The notes: generated by a model from the letters alone, not told the origin. A stretch of 64,000 nucleotides of DNA from Apostichopus japonicus (GCF_037975245.1 NC_092581.1:384501-448500); one strand, 5' to 3'; positions 12,665 through 25,181 are shown, numbered from the stretch's first letter. Made by a program: numbers and translations.

Positions 12665-14652
12665 CAGGTGCGTATCCAGGGGGGGCGTTGGGGGCGCGCG
12701 CCCCCCGGGTAAGGAAAGGAGGAGAGAAAAAAAGAGAAGAAAAAAGGGAAAAGGAGGGGGGAAAAAAAGAAAAGGAGGAGAGGAAGGAAGGGAAAAGAAA
12801 AAGAAAAAAGAGAGAAAAAGGAAAAAAGGAGGGAGTAGAAGATAGCCAAGACCTCGGGAAGAGAAAGAGGAACAGTCATAGTTAAAGCGCTGATCCCTAT
12901 AATATACACAGGGTAGCCAGTGACAAATCAAGGATTACGGAGGGGGTGTGCCCCTCACCCTACCCCTTACACCGACAACTCCATTTTTGACGTTTCCATT
13001 TTTCCTCTGTCACTAATGTATCTATATAAATACTATATATGGTCTATCATAACGTGTGTGTGTGTATGGACGCCTTAAACAATTGTACAATTGTGCTATA
13101 TGGAACCAACTGTGGCTGGTCTTGAACTCGACCGAGTCGTCGGGGTACATGACGCATTTCGGGAAGGGGCGACCGCCCCCCCCCCCCCCCCGAGCAAATT
13201 TTCTTTATGACATCGCTAGTAATTTCAAAATAGACAATGCTTAGATGCAACTTACAAGGCCTGGGAAGTGCCATTTCCAGCGATCTGGGAGGCATTTTCG
13301 GCCAAAATTTTTCTTGTACGCTTCGCGCCAACTCATGGTGGCGCTTCGCTTAGATAGTTTGCCTACAGGCTTCGCCCCTCCCTTGGCAATTACTCGCTAC
13401 ACGCCTGTTCGAATTTGTAAAGCAAAGAGCAGATATAACATCATATCAGTGAGCATTGAAATGCATGTTCCACGATGAACAGCCTCAAAAACTGTCTATG
13501 TGTGAAGTTAAAGGCGTAGGAGCCCAATTGGATTTGGGGGGCTGTAATGACTTGCCCGAAAAAAAACCAAAATTTTTCGCGCGCTCTGCGCGCGTTCAAC
13601 ATATTAATGCCAATATCATATCATATCATATATATATGTTATAAGCAAGCATCGGTCATTACAGTGCATGGCATCGTGTACCGCACGGTCCGTGAAAGTT
13701 GCACAGTATACCGCTGGATGCTATGTAAACAACCAAATGTCTTATGTAGATGGAGAAAAACCATACAGATCCATTTATGTCAAAACTCTCTTTTACAGTA
13801 GTCATGTCGGCCAAGCTTAAAACTTTATTTTAATTACCAAGGAGATCATTTTTAAGCTATTCATTGCTATTTATTTTTCTTTCAGTAGGTGCCCGAAAAA
13901 GATGGGGAAAAATTTGGTTGCGGGGGGGGGGGGAGGGGGGCTGCAGCCACCGCCTCCTACGGGACCTACGCCTATGTGTGTAGTGTTCGGTTTCGATATA
14001 CCTCATATCGGAAATATCTGCTATTTTGCATTTCCTTCAACCAAGTTTTATAATAGCCATTATAAGAGGTTGCAATATTTCTACACCAATAAATTAACTG
14101 TGTCGGAATTTTCCAAAATTTCCTCACCAACATTCTTCATCATACTTTCCTCTACTCGTGCAACTTTGACCTGTCTGTTAGGGGTTCAAGGAGGTTTTTC
14201 TATATTGCTTGTCCATAGATTGAATTTTCTGCAACATTATGGGTATGTTTTCAAGTGATTTTATTCACGAGAAATGTGAATTTTCAAATTCTCAACAAAT
14301 AATGGGCTTAAAACCTTCAAAAGTGGGGCTTTCGGATATTGTGGGCCGTGACGTACAATCACCTACAAAAGCAATGATCCATAGGACATGCAATCAGGTC
14401 GAACATGATGTGTGACTGGTGACAATCTTCAAAAAGGTTATGGATGGAAAAAACTTTTGGGAAATACTTGGTTCTCAGGCAAAAGTGTATATCTGGTTGG
14501 TCATTTTCAAGCCCGAGAAGTGCTATTTCCGGTGATCTGGGGGGTATCAAAACCAGAAATTTTCTTGTACGCTGCGCGCCAACCGATGGTGGCGCTCCGC
14601 TTAGATAGTAATTCGCGCCCCCCCGGGTTAGAAAATCCTGGATACGCGCCTG
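12665..14652. mobile_element. 2-kb TIR element, copy 1 (5-bp TSD ATAAC)
   Basis: The left end is CAGGTGCGTATCCAGG; the right end is the inverse of CAGGCGCGTATCCAGG. ATAAC flanks both ends (12660-12664 and 14653-14657). The same order of internal segments recurs, inverted, at 25911-28088. Notable parts are a G-rich stem next to the left end, a purine run at 12713-12838, hairpin cores near 13318-13350 and 14570-14606, and a segment matching the 'A' repeats (13886-14652, reversed). Apparent open frames fall in low-complexity sequence and are not genes. Confidence 0.75.
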
Positions 14653-15025
14653 ATAACTGCACCTATTAGGTGAATTGAGTGTACTGTTAATAGTAGGAGA
14701 GACTAGTGTAGGTTCTTATGACCAACTAGACCGGTTTCTGCTCTCAAACTTTATAGGAGGAGCTTCATCAGTAGTAGCCTTTGAATATTTTATATTCGGC
14801 CTGGGCGTCTCGTTCTCAAAATGCATCTATTTTCTGTGCACGATTTTTTATGGACTCATAGTGCAGCTATAAGAGCATCTAAAAGAGCTTCGTGTGAACC
14901 TTGAGAGTCAGCTGATTCTTCGTTAGTATGAAACCTTGAGTTAACAAGTAAACCTTTGAGATTTTGGGCCCTTTTGTATAGGCTAGAATCGGTTCTTTTG
15001 GAAACAGTTTGGATAATTCCGTGTG

Positions 15026-15897
15026 CAGGGGCGTAGCGAGCGGGGGGGGGGGGTGGGTAGTGTGTATAATAATTTGGTCGCTGTCGGCAAATTTTGGGTC
15101 TGTCGGCAATAGGAGAAAAGGTGAAGAGAGCGGAAGGGGAAGAAAGAAGGAAAGCTGAATAGAGAAAAGGAGAACGGAGCTTCTTTATCGGTTATTTCGA
15201 TTTTCCAGTTCTTCATCTGATAAACTCATTCACTAATCCAATCACCCGACGCCTGCAAGTTAAAAACCTCTCGGCAAATAACTGATAATGTCACGGCCGT
15301 CAGTATAGCTACTGTAGCCAGGCTCAGCTAAGCGAGTGCCAGAATCGCCGGCAACTCAGTGAAAGAAATGGAATTAAAGGCTTCCGTATAGGCCGTAGCC
15401 CATGAGTCGTGCTATCGTGTGCAACGTGTTGTTATTATCCTCTGTTCAGAATGACGTCATCGCAGATGTCATTCGTTCTCCGTGGAAAACTTAAGGGCAC
15501 GGCTCACGAATTGTACACAATTTTTAACGTTTCTCGCTTGTATATCAATGAATGTTGTTATTTCTCATTACCGGAAAGTTTTCTGAACATTTTCATCACG
15601 AAGTTTCACTATTTCAACGATCGGTGAAAGAGAAAACACAGTTCGATAATTGGTCCCAATTAATTCTTCTTCTGCCGACTGCCATAAAAATAATATCGAA
15701 ATGGAAATTCTACGGTGCCAAATTTGACTTAAAATATGCACCAGATTGCATCTAAGGACGTTTCAAAACTAAAAATTTTCCAAAGGGGAGGGGGACACCC
15801 CCTCCCCTTAGACCCCTCCCCCATTTCAGTCACCACTTCCAGATCCGTCGGCAAATCAAATTCTCCACACCCCCCAACAAAAACCGCTACGCCCCTG
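15026..15897. mobile_element. TIR element with CAGGGGCGTAGCG ends
   Basis: A 13-bp perfect inverted repeat, CAGGGGCGTAGCG, bounds 872 bp. No target duplication is visible, so the two ends could belong to different insertions. The interior is non-coding, with a purine-rich stretch near 15114-15180 and G/C runs near both ends. Confidence 0.55.
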
Positions 15898-17130
15898 AAT
15901 AGGAAGCAAGAAATAGTCCACAAATTCCGATATTTTTTCGGTCGGTGATCCGTTTCCGCTTATTATCGGGCCCTCCCTTAAAAATACTTCAGGTTCTTGG
16001 CGACTACGTTGCGTTAGATAGTGTAAAACCACCTACACCCCCCTTTCATTAATAAGTATATCATAATTATCTCATTGAACATATCTTGTTTTATGTTTTT
16101 CTTGGGGTGAATCTGGCGTCATAATTTTCGCGCAAAAGAAAAAACGAATCGACGCAATAATAGTGTATGCATTGTACATGCACTGTTGAGCGTTCTTAAA
16201 TATGTGTCTATCGAGAAAAAATATGTGCACAAAAAAGCGTGTCTGCAACGTTTCTGGTTTTTCTAGTTTCTGGCGAAATGTTTCACCATTTTGCATCTAA
16301 GCACTCACAATTAACCAAAAATTTCCAAGGGGGAGGGGGCCCCTCCCCTAGACCCCTCCCCCAGGACGCAGATTACTAAAGTGCTACCATCGGGATGTCG
16401 GCCCCCCCTTTCTCAAAATCCTGGATCCGCCCCTGCTTTTGTATTGTACAACTAATAATTTCCCGTCCTGGTTGGCTTCTTTGCATGTTATAGACTCCGG
16501 AGGTAGGGTCAAATTAGGGCTCTCCCCGGAGGTATTGCAGAAGTTAATCGGGGCGGGACCACATTAGGCAGTATTTCTTTAGTCTGCCGTTGGCGCCACG
16601 TGTCAGGTATTCACTCTCGTGATTCTTAAGAGCCGTGCTGCCCACGCCCTGGTATGTAGTGTATTTGTTATTTATTTAAACTGAATCTCTGCCCGGAACG
16701 TTGTTTGCTTTTATATTTGTGTACGGCAGAAAGTCACTGCCTTATTTTTGTTAAGTGTATGTTTAAAGTTAATTAAGCTATTAAATTGTTGATTTGAGAC
16801 CCAGTTCTCTTTAACTATATTCTTCTCTCTTTTTTGTGTATTGGTTCAAGCCCTGCTAGCATAAGTCTTCGCCTCCCCCCTTCCCCTGCCCTGACATCAG
16901 GTGGCCTCCAGCTGCATGATTTCCCACGCTACCGCTCGGCCGGGGTACAAGGGCGTTACAGAAATTGGTGTCAGAAGTGGGATTATTTTTGTCACCCCAC
17001 CTCCCTATTCAAGTTTGCTGGCAGGGCTTTGGAGCCCCATGGTATTTGCGAGTTATTTTTATTTTGACAATTTAATATCATACCAAGTTTCTTTACCTTT
17101 AAGTAAGCCTGGTTTCTGGAAGGAGGCGAG

Positions 17131-18444
17131 ATGGCTGCACGACGAGAGAGCGAGGGGGACTCTGTGGAGAGGCTTATTGCCGAGATAGAGGCACTGGAGA
17201 GAGAAGCTGAGGTTTGTCAATTACCAGGGATAGGGATTGGTTATATAATAGGGGTACTTCGCCAGGCAGAGGGGTTCGTAATTCAAATGCCTTAGGTGAC
17301 TCATTCCGTAAACCTATTATTATGCCAGATAGTTATGATGGGAGAAGAAAGTGGGATCATTAGCTGACTCATTTTACAGTCTGTGCGGAGATTAATGGGT
17401 GGACGGAATTAGAAAAATCAAAAATCCTGGTAGCTAAGTTAACTGGGCACGCCCAGGAGGTATATATGGGACTATCATCTACAGACCGTGGTAGTTATGA
17501 GACCACTGTAAACGCACTTTCTAGATTTTTTGCTCCAGCAGCCCTGACTAGCGCTAGAAGGGCAAAATTAAGATCTAGAGTACAGGCAGAGGGTGAGACC
17601 TTACCTGGGCTGTGCTCTTCAATCCGTCGGGAAGTGATAGAGGCTTATCCCGGCCTTGATATGCGAGCACATGACGAGTTAGCTCTAGAGTCTTTTTTGG
17701 GTGCTTTACGTGACAGGGATGCTAGGATCAGTGGCGTAGGAAGGTACTTTTGAGTGGGGGGGCTGAAGATTGATGGCCGGCCTGGGGGAGGGGTCTAAGG
17801 GGAGGGGGACCGTTTGCATTTCCAGGTGGTCTCAGATGCAATTTGGTGCCAATATAGCACACTTCAACACCCACTCCGTTTTGTAAACTTAATTTTGTAT
17901 TTTCACCTGGCCTTAGATGCAATTTGATGCTCCAAATGAGATTTTTTTCTCATTTGGAAATGAAAAGGGGTTTTCTGACTTGCGAAGTGGGGGGGGCGGA
18001 ATGATACTTCCGCCCCTCCACATTTTTCACTGGGGGGCTGGCACCCCCCAGCCCCCCCCCCCGGTTCCTACACCCTTGGCTAGGATTGTTGTTCGAAGGG
18101 GTAGACCCAAGACAATAGAAAATACTCTGCATCTTGCCCTTGAGGTGGAGGCCATTGACCAGGCAGAGGGAGTGATGAAACCCCGGCGTTCTGTCTATAC
18201 TGTTTCGGCATCGTCGGATACGGTTGGCGGAATTACTGAAAGATTGGATAGGCTGGAAGTACAATTGGGAAAAGGTTTGGAGGACAATGCTAGGTTAAGT
18301 CAATTTGTTCAGCAAGGTCCGCCAGCGCCACCCCCTTTGACTGGGTCTGGGCCTGGTCCCATGCAGTGTTGGGGGTGTGGGCAGTTAGGTCACATTAGCC
18401 GGTACTGTCCCTCTAAGCCAAGTAGACAGGGATCGGGAAACTAG
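17131..18444 (+). pseudogene. Ty3/Gypsy gag (capsid and nucleocapsid), disrupted
   Basis: The gag-like frame probably begins at the ATG at 17131, about 170 bp after the LTR. It has a Glu-rich start, stops and frameshifts around 17295-17370, then a retrotransposon-gag-like helical region at 17466-17728. An inserted MITE (17729-18078) cuts it, and the frame resumes after it. A single zinc knuckle, CWGCGQLGHISRYC, closes the protein near 18367-18408. Gag forms the particle shell and binds element RNA. It cannot be made intact here. Confidence 0.8.
17729..18078. mobile_element. 350-bp hAT-type MITE inserted in gag, perfect 8-bp TSD
   Basis: The octamer GCTAGGAT lies on both sides (17721-17728 and 18079-18086). 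The left end CAGTGGCGTAGGAA and the inverse of the right end, CAAGGGTGTAGGAA, agree at 11 of 14 positions. The gag translation is continuous across the site once the MITE and one octamer are ignored, which independently confirms the borders. No coding capacity. Confidence 0.9.
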
Positions 18445-18449
18445 AGTCA

Positions 18450-18818
18450 GTCGGGGATGAGGGGTGCCCCTCGACTGAGCAAATTGAAGCCCTGCAACGT
18501 TTTGGAAATGGGGAGAAGGTCAAGTCAGGGGGAGCTTTGTGTGCAAATATATGTATCTCTAATACCGAGATTGCCTTTTTAGTAGATACTGGCGCTGGTA
18601 CTACCATCATTAATGTTCAGACATGGGAGCATTTATGCTCTGCAGGTAATTTGGCTCCACTTACTGAGACGGGAGCCAGTTTTGCCGATGTTGATGGTAG
18701 GCCACTCCAAGTAAAAGGTAAATGTAACTTAACCTTCAAATTTCACACCCTGAAGATTCCAGTGCAAGTCCTAGTTGGCGGTATCACTGCCCCTGGTTTA
18801 CTTGGAATTGACTTTTGA
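18450..18818 (+). pseudogene. Ty3/Gypsy aspartic protease domain
   Basis: The frame shows FLVDTGAGTTIIN near 18574-18612, the retropepsin active-site signature (D-T-G-A). A closing GLLGIDF motif lies just before a stop at 18816-18818. In intact elements this domain is fused between gag and RT and cuts the polyprotein. Here the stop separates it from the RT frame that starts at 18831. Confidence 0.8.
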
Positions 18819-18830
18819 GAACATGAATGT

Positions 18831-20155
18831 TTGATACAATTGGGAGGTAAACCCCTATTGTTTGTTGGTAGGACCGGCTTAGCTGTTCCTCTTTGTGAGA
18901 CTCCGCTGGATCAGCCAGTTAGGGTAGCACTGGTTGAGACAGTCTTTATCCCTGCAGAGAGCGAGATTATGGTGTCAGGGGTGTTAGAATTGATGTATGG
19001 AGTGCCCCCGGGGAAGCTGAATGGGCCAGGCCTACTGGAAACTAAACCTGGAGTGCCTGAACGCCGCCATGTTATGGTTGGACTTGCTTTAGTTGATACT
19101 TCTAGAAGGACTGTCCCTATTAGACTATTAAATGGTACTTCGAATCCTGTAACATTGTACAAAGGTACCCATGTAGGCATAGTTTCCCCCATTGCCAACG
19201 TTGTGGAGGTAGATGAGGTAGAGAACAATTATACCAGTGGGTTACCGGCCGAGATGGAAGATTTGCTCCATCGAAGTGGGGAGGGTGTACCCGATTGTGA
19301 GCGTATTCGTTTGAGGCAGTTTTTGCAGGATGACCGTAGTGTGTTCTCTTGCGAAGGTGACCCCTTAGGAAGGATTGGGTTGGTTAAGCATTGCATTGAT
19401 ACGGGTGATGCAACCCCAATCCGACAGCTCTCTAGGAGACTCCCTTTTCATAAACAGGTAGAAGCACAGGCCGAAGTGAATGAGATGTTGACGCAAGGCG
19501 TCATTTCTCCTTCTAAGAGTGCGTGGTCCTCCCCAGTGGTTCTAGTGAAAAAGAAAGATGGCTCTTTGTGGTTTTGTATAGACTATCGTAGGTAAAATGA
19601 CGTTACTAATAAAGACGCCTTTCCATTGCCTAGGGTAGATGATAGCTTAGATGCATTGTCAGGGGCTAAGTGGTTTTCTACCCTTGATCTAAAAAGTGGG
19701 TACTGGCAAGTCGAAATGGACCGTAGAGACAGGGAGAAGACAGCCTTCTCAATGGGTAGTGGTCTTTATGAGTTTAATGTGTTACCTTTTGGATTGTGCA
19801 ACGCCCCTGCCACTTTTCAGAGATTAATGGAGCAGGTACTTCGTGAGTTACATTGGCAAATATGTCTTATATATATCGATGATATCATAATATATGCCAC
19901 CACGATAGAGGAGCATTTAGTACGCCTAGGAGAAGTTTTCGACCGATTAAGGGGGCAGGGTTGAAGCTTAAGCCTTCCAAGTGTGACTTGCTCAAAAAGG
20001 AAGTCAAGTATTTAGGTCACATTGTCTCTGATCACGGGGTGGGTACCGATCCCAGTAAGATCGAAGCAATCACAGATTGGCCCCCTCCCACAACACGTAC
20101 TGAAGCAACTAAGGGGATTTCTGGGACTGTGTTCCTATTACAGGAAATTTATTAG
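18831..20155 (+). pseudogene. Ty3/Gypsy reverse transcriptase, broken
   Basis: The frame from 18831 leads into the RT fingers (a VVLVKKKDG-type block near 19540) and ends at a stop at 19593-19595, inside the conserved segment after the DYR motif. RT continues in frame from 19626, with LDLKSGYWQ, FGLCNAPATFQ and the catalytic YIDD box near 19870-19881. A frameshift near 19962 moves the thumb region to another frame. The enzyme copied the element's RNA into DNA. This copy is inactive. Confidence 0.9.
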
Positions 20156-20940
20156 GAACTTTGCAGAAATTGCCAGTCCCCTACATGCACTAACAAAGAA
20201 AGGCCAAAGGTTTCTGTGGTCTGAGGAGTGTGAAGAACGATTTCAGACTCTGAAATCTAAACTGATGACAGCTCCCGCATTAGCCTACCCAAATTTTAGT
20301 CAGATGTTTATCCTTGATACTGATGCTAGCAATACAGCAATAGGGGCTGTGTTGTCTCAGACCATTCGGGGTGAAGAACATCCTGCGGCCTATGCCAGTC
20401 TTACGCTAAGCAGTAGTGAAAAGAAGTATTCCATAACACGTAGAGAGCTTCTTGCTGTTGTAACTTTTATTAAGAATTTCCGCCACTACCTTTATGGCAG
20501 GAAATTTTTGTTACGCACGGATCATGGCTCCCTCCGTTGGTTGTATAACTTTAAATCCCCCGAGGGTCAGGTAGCTAGGTGGCTGGAAGTGCTGGGCACA
20601 TATGATTTTCAGATAGAAACTAGGCCTGGCAGAGTGCATGCCAATGCAGACGCTTTGTCGAGAAGTGATCCCCCCATGGTGCATTCCGGAGCATTGCCTG
20701 CCAACCCTCCGAAAGAGACCCCAGGGTTATGTAACATAGTTACGGCGGACTCTAATTAGGTTGAGAGCTGTACCAAGGAGCAGCTCAGGGGGTACCAACT
20801 AAAGGATAGTAATATTGGGCCAGTGTTGAATTGGAAGGAGAGTGGTTCTCGTCCTCCCTGGGAGCAGATTAGTGGGTTAGATAGGGCGGCAAAAGCTTAC
20901 TGGGGCCAATGGGACCTGTTAAGCACACTATCTTCTAAAT
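20100..20940 (+). pseudogene. Ty3/Gypsy RNase H and start of integrase region, truncated
   Basis: After another frameshift near 20100, the frame carries the RT connection and RNase H: LDTDASNTAIGAVLSQ, YSITRRELLAVV, RTDHGSLRWL and HANADALSR in the expected order. A stop falls at 20757-20759. Readable coding sequence continues to about 20940, then homology stops before the integrase zinc finger. The integrase core and 3' LTR are missing, so the element is truncated, by deletion or rearrangement. Confidence 0.85.
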
Positions 20941-23880
20941 GAATGGAAACAGTTAAAAAGATAGTTCATACTGTTCCAGTCTTTGATACACTGTGTATGA
21001 AACCGGTGGGGATTATAAAGGTAGGTTTTACACGCTTCACCATGATGTAAGAAATATAAGGGTAATAAAAGGAATATCATACCATCAAAGAATATATAAC
21101 ATTAACTCAAAGGTCACTGTACATCTTGTCCTTTGATGTTAAAGTCTCACTATGCATTCCATCTGGACGGTCTGAATAATAATGTTTTGGAGGTTTCTAT
21201 TCTCGCTCGTTCTCTGAGATTCAGCCAAAATATTTGGCAAACAATGCACCTACAAGATTGTCTGCTTATTAACTACACAATGGTACCAAACTAGGGTTAG
21301 GGAACAGTTTGTTCGTGTTTATAATGGAAGGCATAATGGGGCTTTATACCTAAATATCACATGAAAGTAAGTACAAACAATGAAGGATATTCATCAGAAC
21401 ACAACTACGAGGCAAGTTATAAAACCAACCAATTTACTCAGTTTTGAAATGTAAGTAAAAACAGAGGAGCTGTGTGCTATTCATGACCAACATTTTTGTT
21501 TGTGTTTACGTCGTATGAAAAACTCAAAATACCCATATCCGAATGGATTTAAAGAAAAATTGATACCATAGAAAATAAGTTGACAGTCGGGTCAAGTAGC
21601 TACTAGATAGTTCCCTAAAAACACTTTAAAGAGTTTTACTTCAGCACTGTCGAAATGGGTGCAATTAGTCTGTAAATATATGATGCTTGGCATGGCAAAA
21701 CATGGATGGGACAGATATTGAGACTTTCATATTTAGAGAGGACAGAAACAAACAAACAAGCAGAGACTTAAAGTTGAATCCAGATGTCCTTTTATCACTG
21801 AATGGAGAATCGGTTGAGAGAGCATTTCAGAGACGAAGCCTGAATTGAAAGCTAAAAGATCAATCAATTTTGTGAAGTAGCATTTAACGTACTACACTTT
21901 TCATTCAATTCTAATTACCACCAGGTGAAGGCAATATTATGCAATATTTCTGTACGAAACCCTTGGTGTATTTCTCCCCCTCCGACCGACGCCCAAAGAG
22001 GTGCAACTTCACATGGCTAATTAGCCTGATCACCTCTGTCCCTTCTGCTATATGAAAAGTCAAGTAAGACATCTTGATCCTCTCTTACATTTGATCTTTC
22101 TGTGGTTTTAAGAATTTTGCATATTTTAAATATTCAGGGTGGCATTTAACCCCCCACTTCCCCACACCCATCACCCTTCACCACCAAGAAAAATGAAAAT
22201 GGATGAAGTAAACAGGGTGAGAGAGAACTTCAGTTGCTACTGATGTTTGTTCTAAAAATGTCCTCATAGATAATACAGAAACCTCAAGTCTGCAATATAA
22301 ATCCACCGTGACAAAATGATGATATTTCGGTTGCTTTTATTCCCAAGATGCGCTATTGTCCTTGTTTTGTTATTAAATTTATTTCCTATTCCTGTTGGCC
22401 TGGTTACATACCGTCACGAGAATCCGACAGTGGCGCATCCTGGTCGACCGAGTGGGGAAGGAAACCAAAACTTGCAACAACATCAATGACAACGACAGAG
22501 TAAATACAGACTTGTGACACGTTGTGACAAGTTGTGACAACGTCACAGCAAAATCACATCATTGTAGCAAATGCCCAAAAAGATGGCTGAATTAAGAAAG
22601 AAAACAGTTTCTCCTTTCTCCCCTCTTTTTGGTCGAGGCAACATCGTAGTTTGGAGAGAAAGTCAAGCAATTTTGGGGGATCTAGTTTAGGGAGATTGAA
22701 GAATGACAGGGTTTAAAGGTGACATGCACTACTGTAATTTGACTAAAAGTGGAGCTATATTCCATGCAGGCAATTTAGATTAAAGGAGCACTTTTTTCCC
22801 CATTTTTTTTGTTTTAAACTGTTTGTTAGTCGAACACTAAAACTAGAAACAGTAAAAACATGGTAAAGACTAACGCTAACAGCTAATATGGACATAGTCG
22901 GAGGTTAAAACTTCCTCTTTGTGTAATTTCTATCATTTGCACATCGATTATGTTCGTATTTGATATGGAATACATGGTTTGGTGTTTTATTGAGATTTTT
23001 CAAGCTGAATGCTACTTTAACTGAACAATAAACATAGAGTCTGGCAGGATCAGAACCGATGTTTTCAGAAAATCTGGCAAATCTAAAATAATATTCTTTG
23101 AGAATCTCTTGGGTATTAATTCTCTAAACTATAGTTTCATTATGAAATTTAATCTTCTTGTATTTTTTTTCTTTCTGATGTTCAGCAAAGATACACACAT
23201 TACCATAAAAACATTTTTTCATGCAAAAAAGGGTGAAAGTGAAGCTTACGAAAACAATATCACTTCAAAAATAAATTCAAAACAAAACACTCAATTGAAA
23301 AGTAAACAAAAGCTGCAGGCAAGTCTTTCAAACATGTGAGTCTAGTCAAACCGATCCGAAAACAACTGCAATTTGGGGGGTGGGGATAGGTGGGGGTAGA
23401 GGTTGGGTAGAACAGCACTGATCAAACCGAGTTCACCAACAAAAGTAAAGCAAAGCATTGATTTATGACTCACATAAAAGGTGACATGATTTCTATATTC
23501 AATATACACCCACCCGCTTCAACCTACCATAAAAATACAAAAGTAGTAAATACCACATCTTAAAAAACTTTCTTGGGTGAACCCTCCCTACATGTGGAAA
23601 TGGCTCCCTAAATGGGGAGTCCGCTCCCTCCAAGGGGAGAACCCTACCTACGTGCGGAGTCCGCTTCAACGAATCCAGGGCAACACCCACTGATACACTT
23701 TTACATTATCTTTTTTTTTTACCACTTTTTCTATAACATACCAGATACATCATTCACTCCTCGGAAGACCGAATTAGGGGAAAGGCGAAAAAATGGGAAA
23801 GAAGTGAGAGGAAGGAGAAAGTGGTGACAAATAACAAAAATAAAACAATCAATTAGAAATAACAGTGTATAACGTCATCA
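20941..23880. other. Non-coding stretch downstream of the Gypsy remnant
   Basis: No supported gene, RNA or mobile-element end. A short run of GTTGTGACA-type words lies near 22515-22545. The adducin C-terminal exons expected downstream of 23885 on the minus strand were not found here. Confidence 0.45.
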
Positions 23881-23885
23881 ACGTA

Positions 23886-23996
23886 CAGTTTAACCTTCTT
23901 CTTGTACTCCTTATGACCTTGTCCCTGTCTTGCAAACTGTTGTGGATCGGTGATAGCGACTGCATCACCACTCTTGGGGTCCTTGTCACCTACCCA
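23886..23996 (-). CDS. Adducin exon (neck/tail region)
   Basis: Minus-strand exon with acceptor TTTTTCACAG before codons reading WVGDKDPKSGDA, then ITDPQQFARQGQGHKEYKKKV. It matches the adducin segment after the head, where a W-[MT]-K-type start is followed by a PNQFVPL-like block. A second possible acceptor (TAG ending at 23990) would suit the phase of the previous exon better. The donor is unresolved: AAG|GTTAAA and a GTACGT site are both possible. Intact over its length. The downstream C-terminal exons were not found. Confidence 0.7.
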
Positions 23997-24069
23997 CTGT
24001 GAAAAATGTAACCAGAGAGAAGAGTTACTGGGTTTCCATTTGGCCTGTTTCCTACAAGATTTCTAACCG

Positions 24070-24748
24070 CAGGAGCGTAGCCAGGGGGCGAAGGGGGAGA
24101 CCGCTCCCCCCCTCAATTTTTTTTTTTGTATTTTATGATATGGAAGTTTTATAGTAGCTGTTATAAGAGGTTTTAATATCATTAACTGTGTCTGAATTTT
24201 CGAAACTTCCCTGACCAACATTCTTCATCATACTTCCCTCTACTCGTGCAATTTTGACAGGTCTGTTAGGGGTTGAAGGTTTTTTTTCTATATATTGGTT
24301 GTCCATAGATGATATTTTGTGCAACATTATGGGCATGTTTGAAGTGAATTTTTTATTCAAATTCTGAACAAATAATGGGCTTTAAAACCTTGAAAAGTGG
24401 GGCTGACGGGTATTTTGGGCCGTTACGTAGTATTACCTACAAAAGCAATGATCCACAGGAGATGCAATGAGGTCCAACATGATGTGTGACTGGTGTCAAT
24501 CTTAAAATAGGTAATGGATGGAAAAAAAAACTATTTGGAAAAAACTTGGTTCTCAGGCAAAAGTGTACATCTGGTTGGTCATTTTCAAGCCTGAGAAGTG
24601 CCATTTTCGGTGATCTGGGGGCTATCAAAACCAGAAATTTTCTTGTACGCTGCTTGCCAACCGATGGTGGCGCTCCGCTTAGTTAGTAATATACAAAATA
24701 TCACAAAGCGCGAGAACAATTTGGGGGATGAAAGTTGCTACGCACCTG
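24070..24748 (-). mobile_element. 'A' repeat copy in an adducin intron
   Basis: Reverse-oriented copy of the 6643-7293 repeat. Its ends read CAGGAGCGTAGCCAGG on the left and the inverse of CAGGTGCGTAGC on the right. The flanks on both sides also match those around 6643-7293: a TGTAGGAAACAGGCC-type stretch on one side and ACATTTGCTTGGRTG on the other. So a larger unit was copied, not just this repeat. The hairpin core lies at about 24650-24684. It sits between two adducin exons. Confidence 0.7.
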
Positions 24749-25181
24749 CACCCAAGCAAATGTACCCCATCAATATTTGAAACAAATCACCGCCCCGGAT
24801 CACATTAGATAGATATTTATAGATAGATATTTATTCAGCCAATCAAAGGATGACTAACATTGTCCAGAATGGTGACAATCCCGCCTCCCCCTCCCCCCAA
24901 CAACCCTTCTATCCTTGTTCTCCCTCTGAAAAGATCAAACATTTGCTAAATAAATAGCAAACAAACAAAGGATGACTAACTTCTGATAATTCCATCTGTA
25001 GGACATTTTAGATTTATATTTTTTTGTTTCTGGAAAGTGCTAAAATCAAAACATTTTCATCACCTTGGCAAGTGCCTCTTTGATGTCTTGAATTGTCAAA
25101 GTCCCCAAATTGCCCAAAATTAAGGATTGTGTCGGGTGATTCTGTCAAACAGATGATGTGCCTACCACCAATTACATGTCA

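Larger units (their letters stand above)
12235..16435. mobile_element. 4.2-kb TIR element inserted in the Gypsy LTR, 5-bp TSD
   Basis: The first 16 bases, CAGGGGCGGATCCAGG, are repeated perfectly inverted at the right end, and both ends continue into a GGGGGGGCCGAC block. The pentamer CTTTT flanks both sides (12230-12234 and 16436-16440). Inside, a ~100-bp segment at 12523-12620 recurs inverted at 15966-16068. Two further elements are nested within (12665-14652 and 15026-15897). No transposase is visible, so it is non-autonomous. The ends resemble the 2-kb family (14 of 16 positions). Confidence 0.7.
11762..16960 (+). mobile_element. 5' LTR of a Ty3/Gypsy element, split by a 4.2-kb insertion
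   Basis: The LTR starts TGTTACGCCC at 11762 and ends GGGCGTTACA at 16960, near-perfect inverted ends in the usual TG...CA form. Removing the insertion at 12235-16435 leaves about 1.0 kb. Just inside, from 16966, lies TGGTGTCAGAAGTGGGAT, a plausible primer-binding site that looks like the complement of a tRNA-Leu 3' end (assignment from memory). The element's gag starts about 170 bp further on. No 3' LTR is visible in the window. Confidence 0.75.

Noticed and set aside
12503-12931. Phe/Leu/Ser- and Lys/Glu-rich open frames over 12.5-12.9, 27.8-28.3 and 55.7-56.1 kb
   Set aside because: They are translations of a homopurine/homopyrimidine tract in the TIR elements, low complexity on both strands.
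15026-15897. Target duplication for the CAGGGGCGTAGCG element
   Set aside because: The 8-bp and 5-bp flanks do not match, so no superfamily was assigned.
20941-23880. Gypsy 3' LTR
   Set aside because: No repeat of the LTR ends or body was found downstream; the element seems truncated before its integrase.
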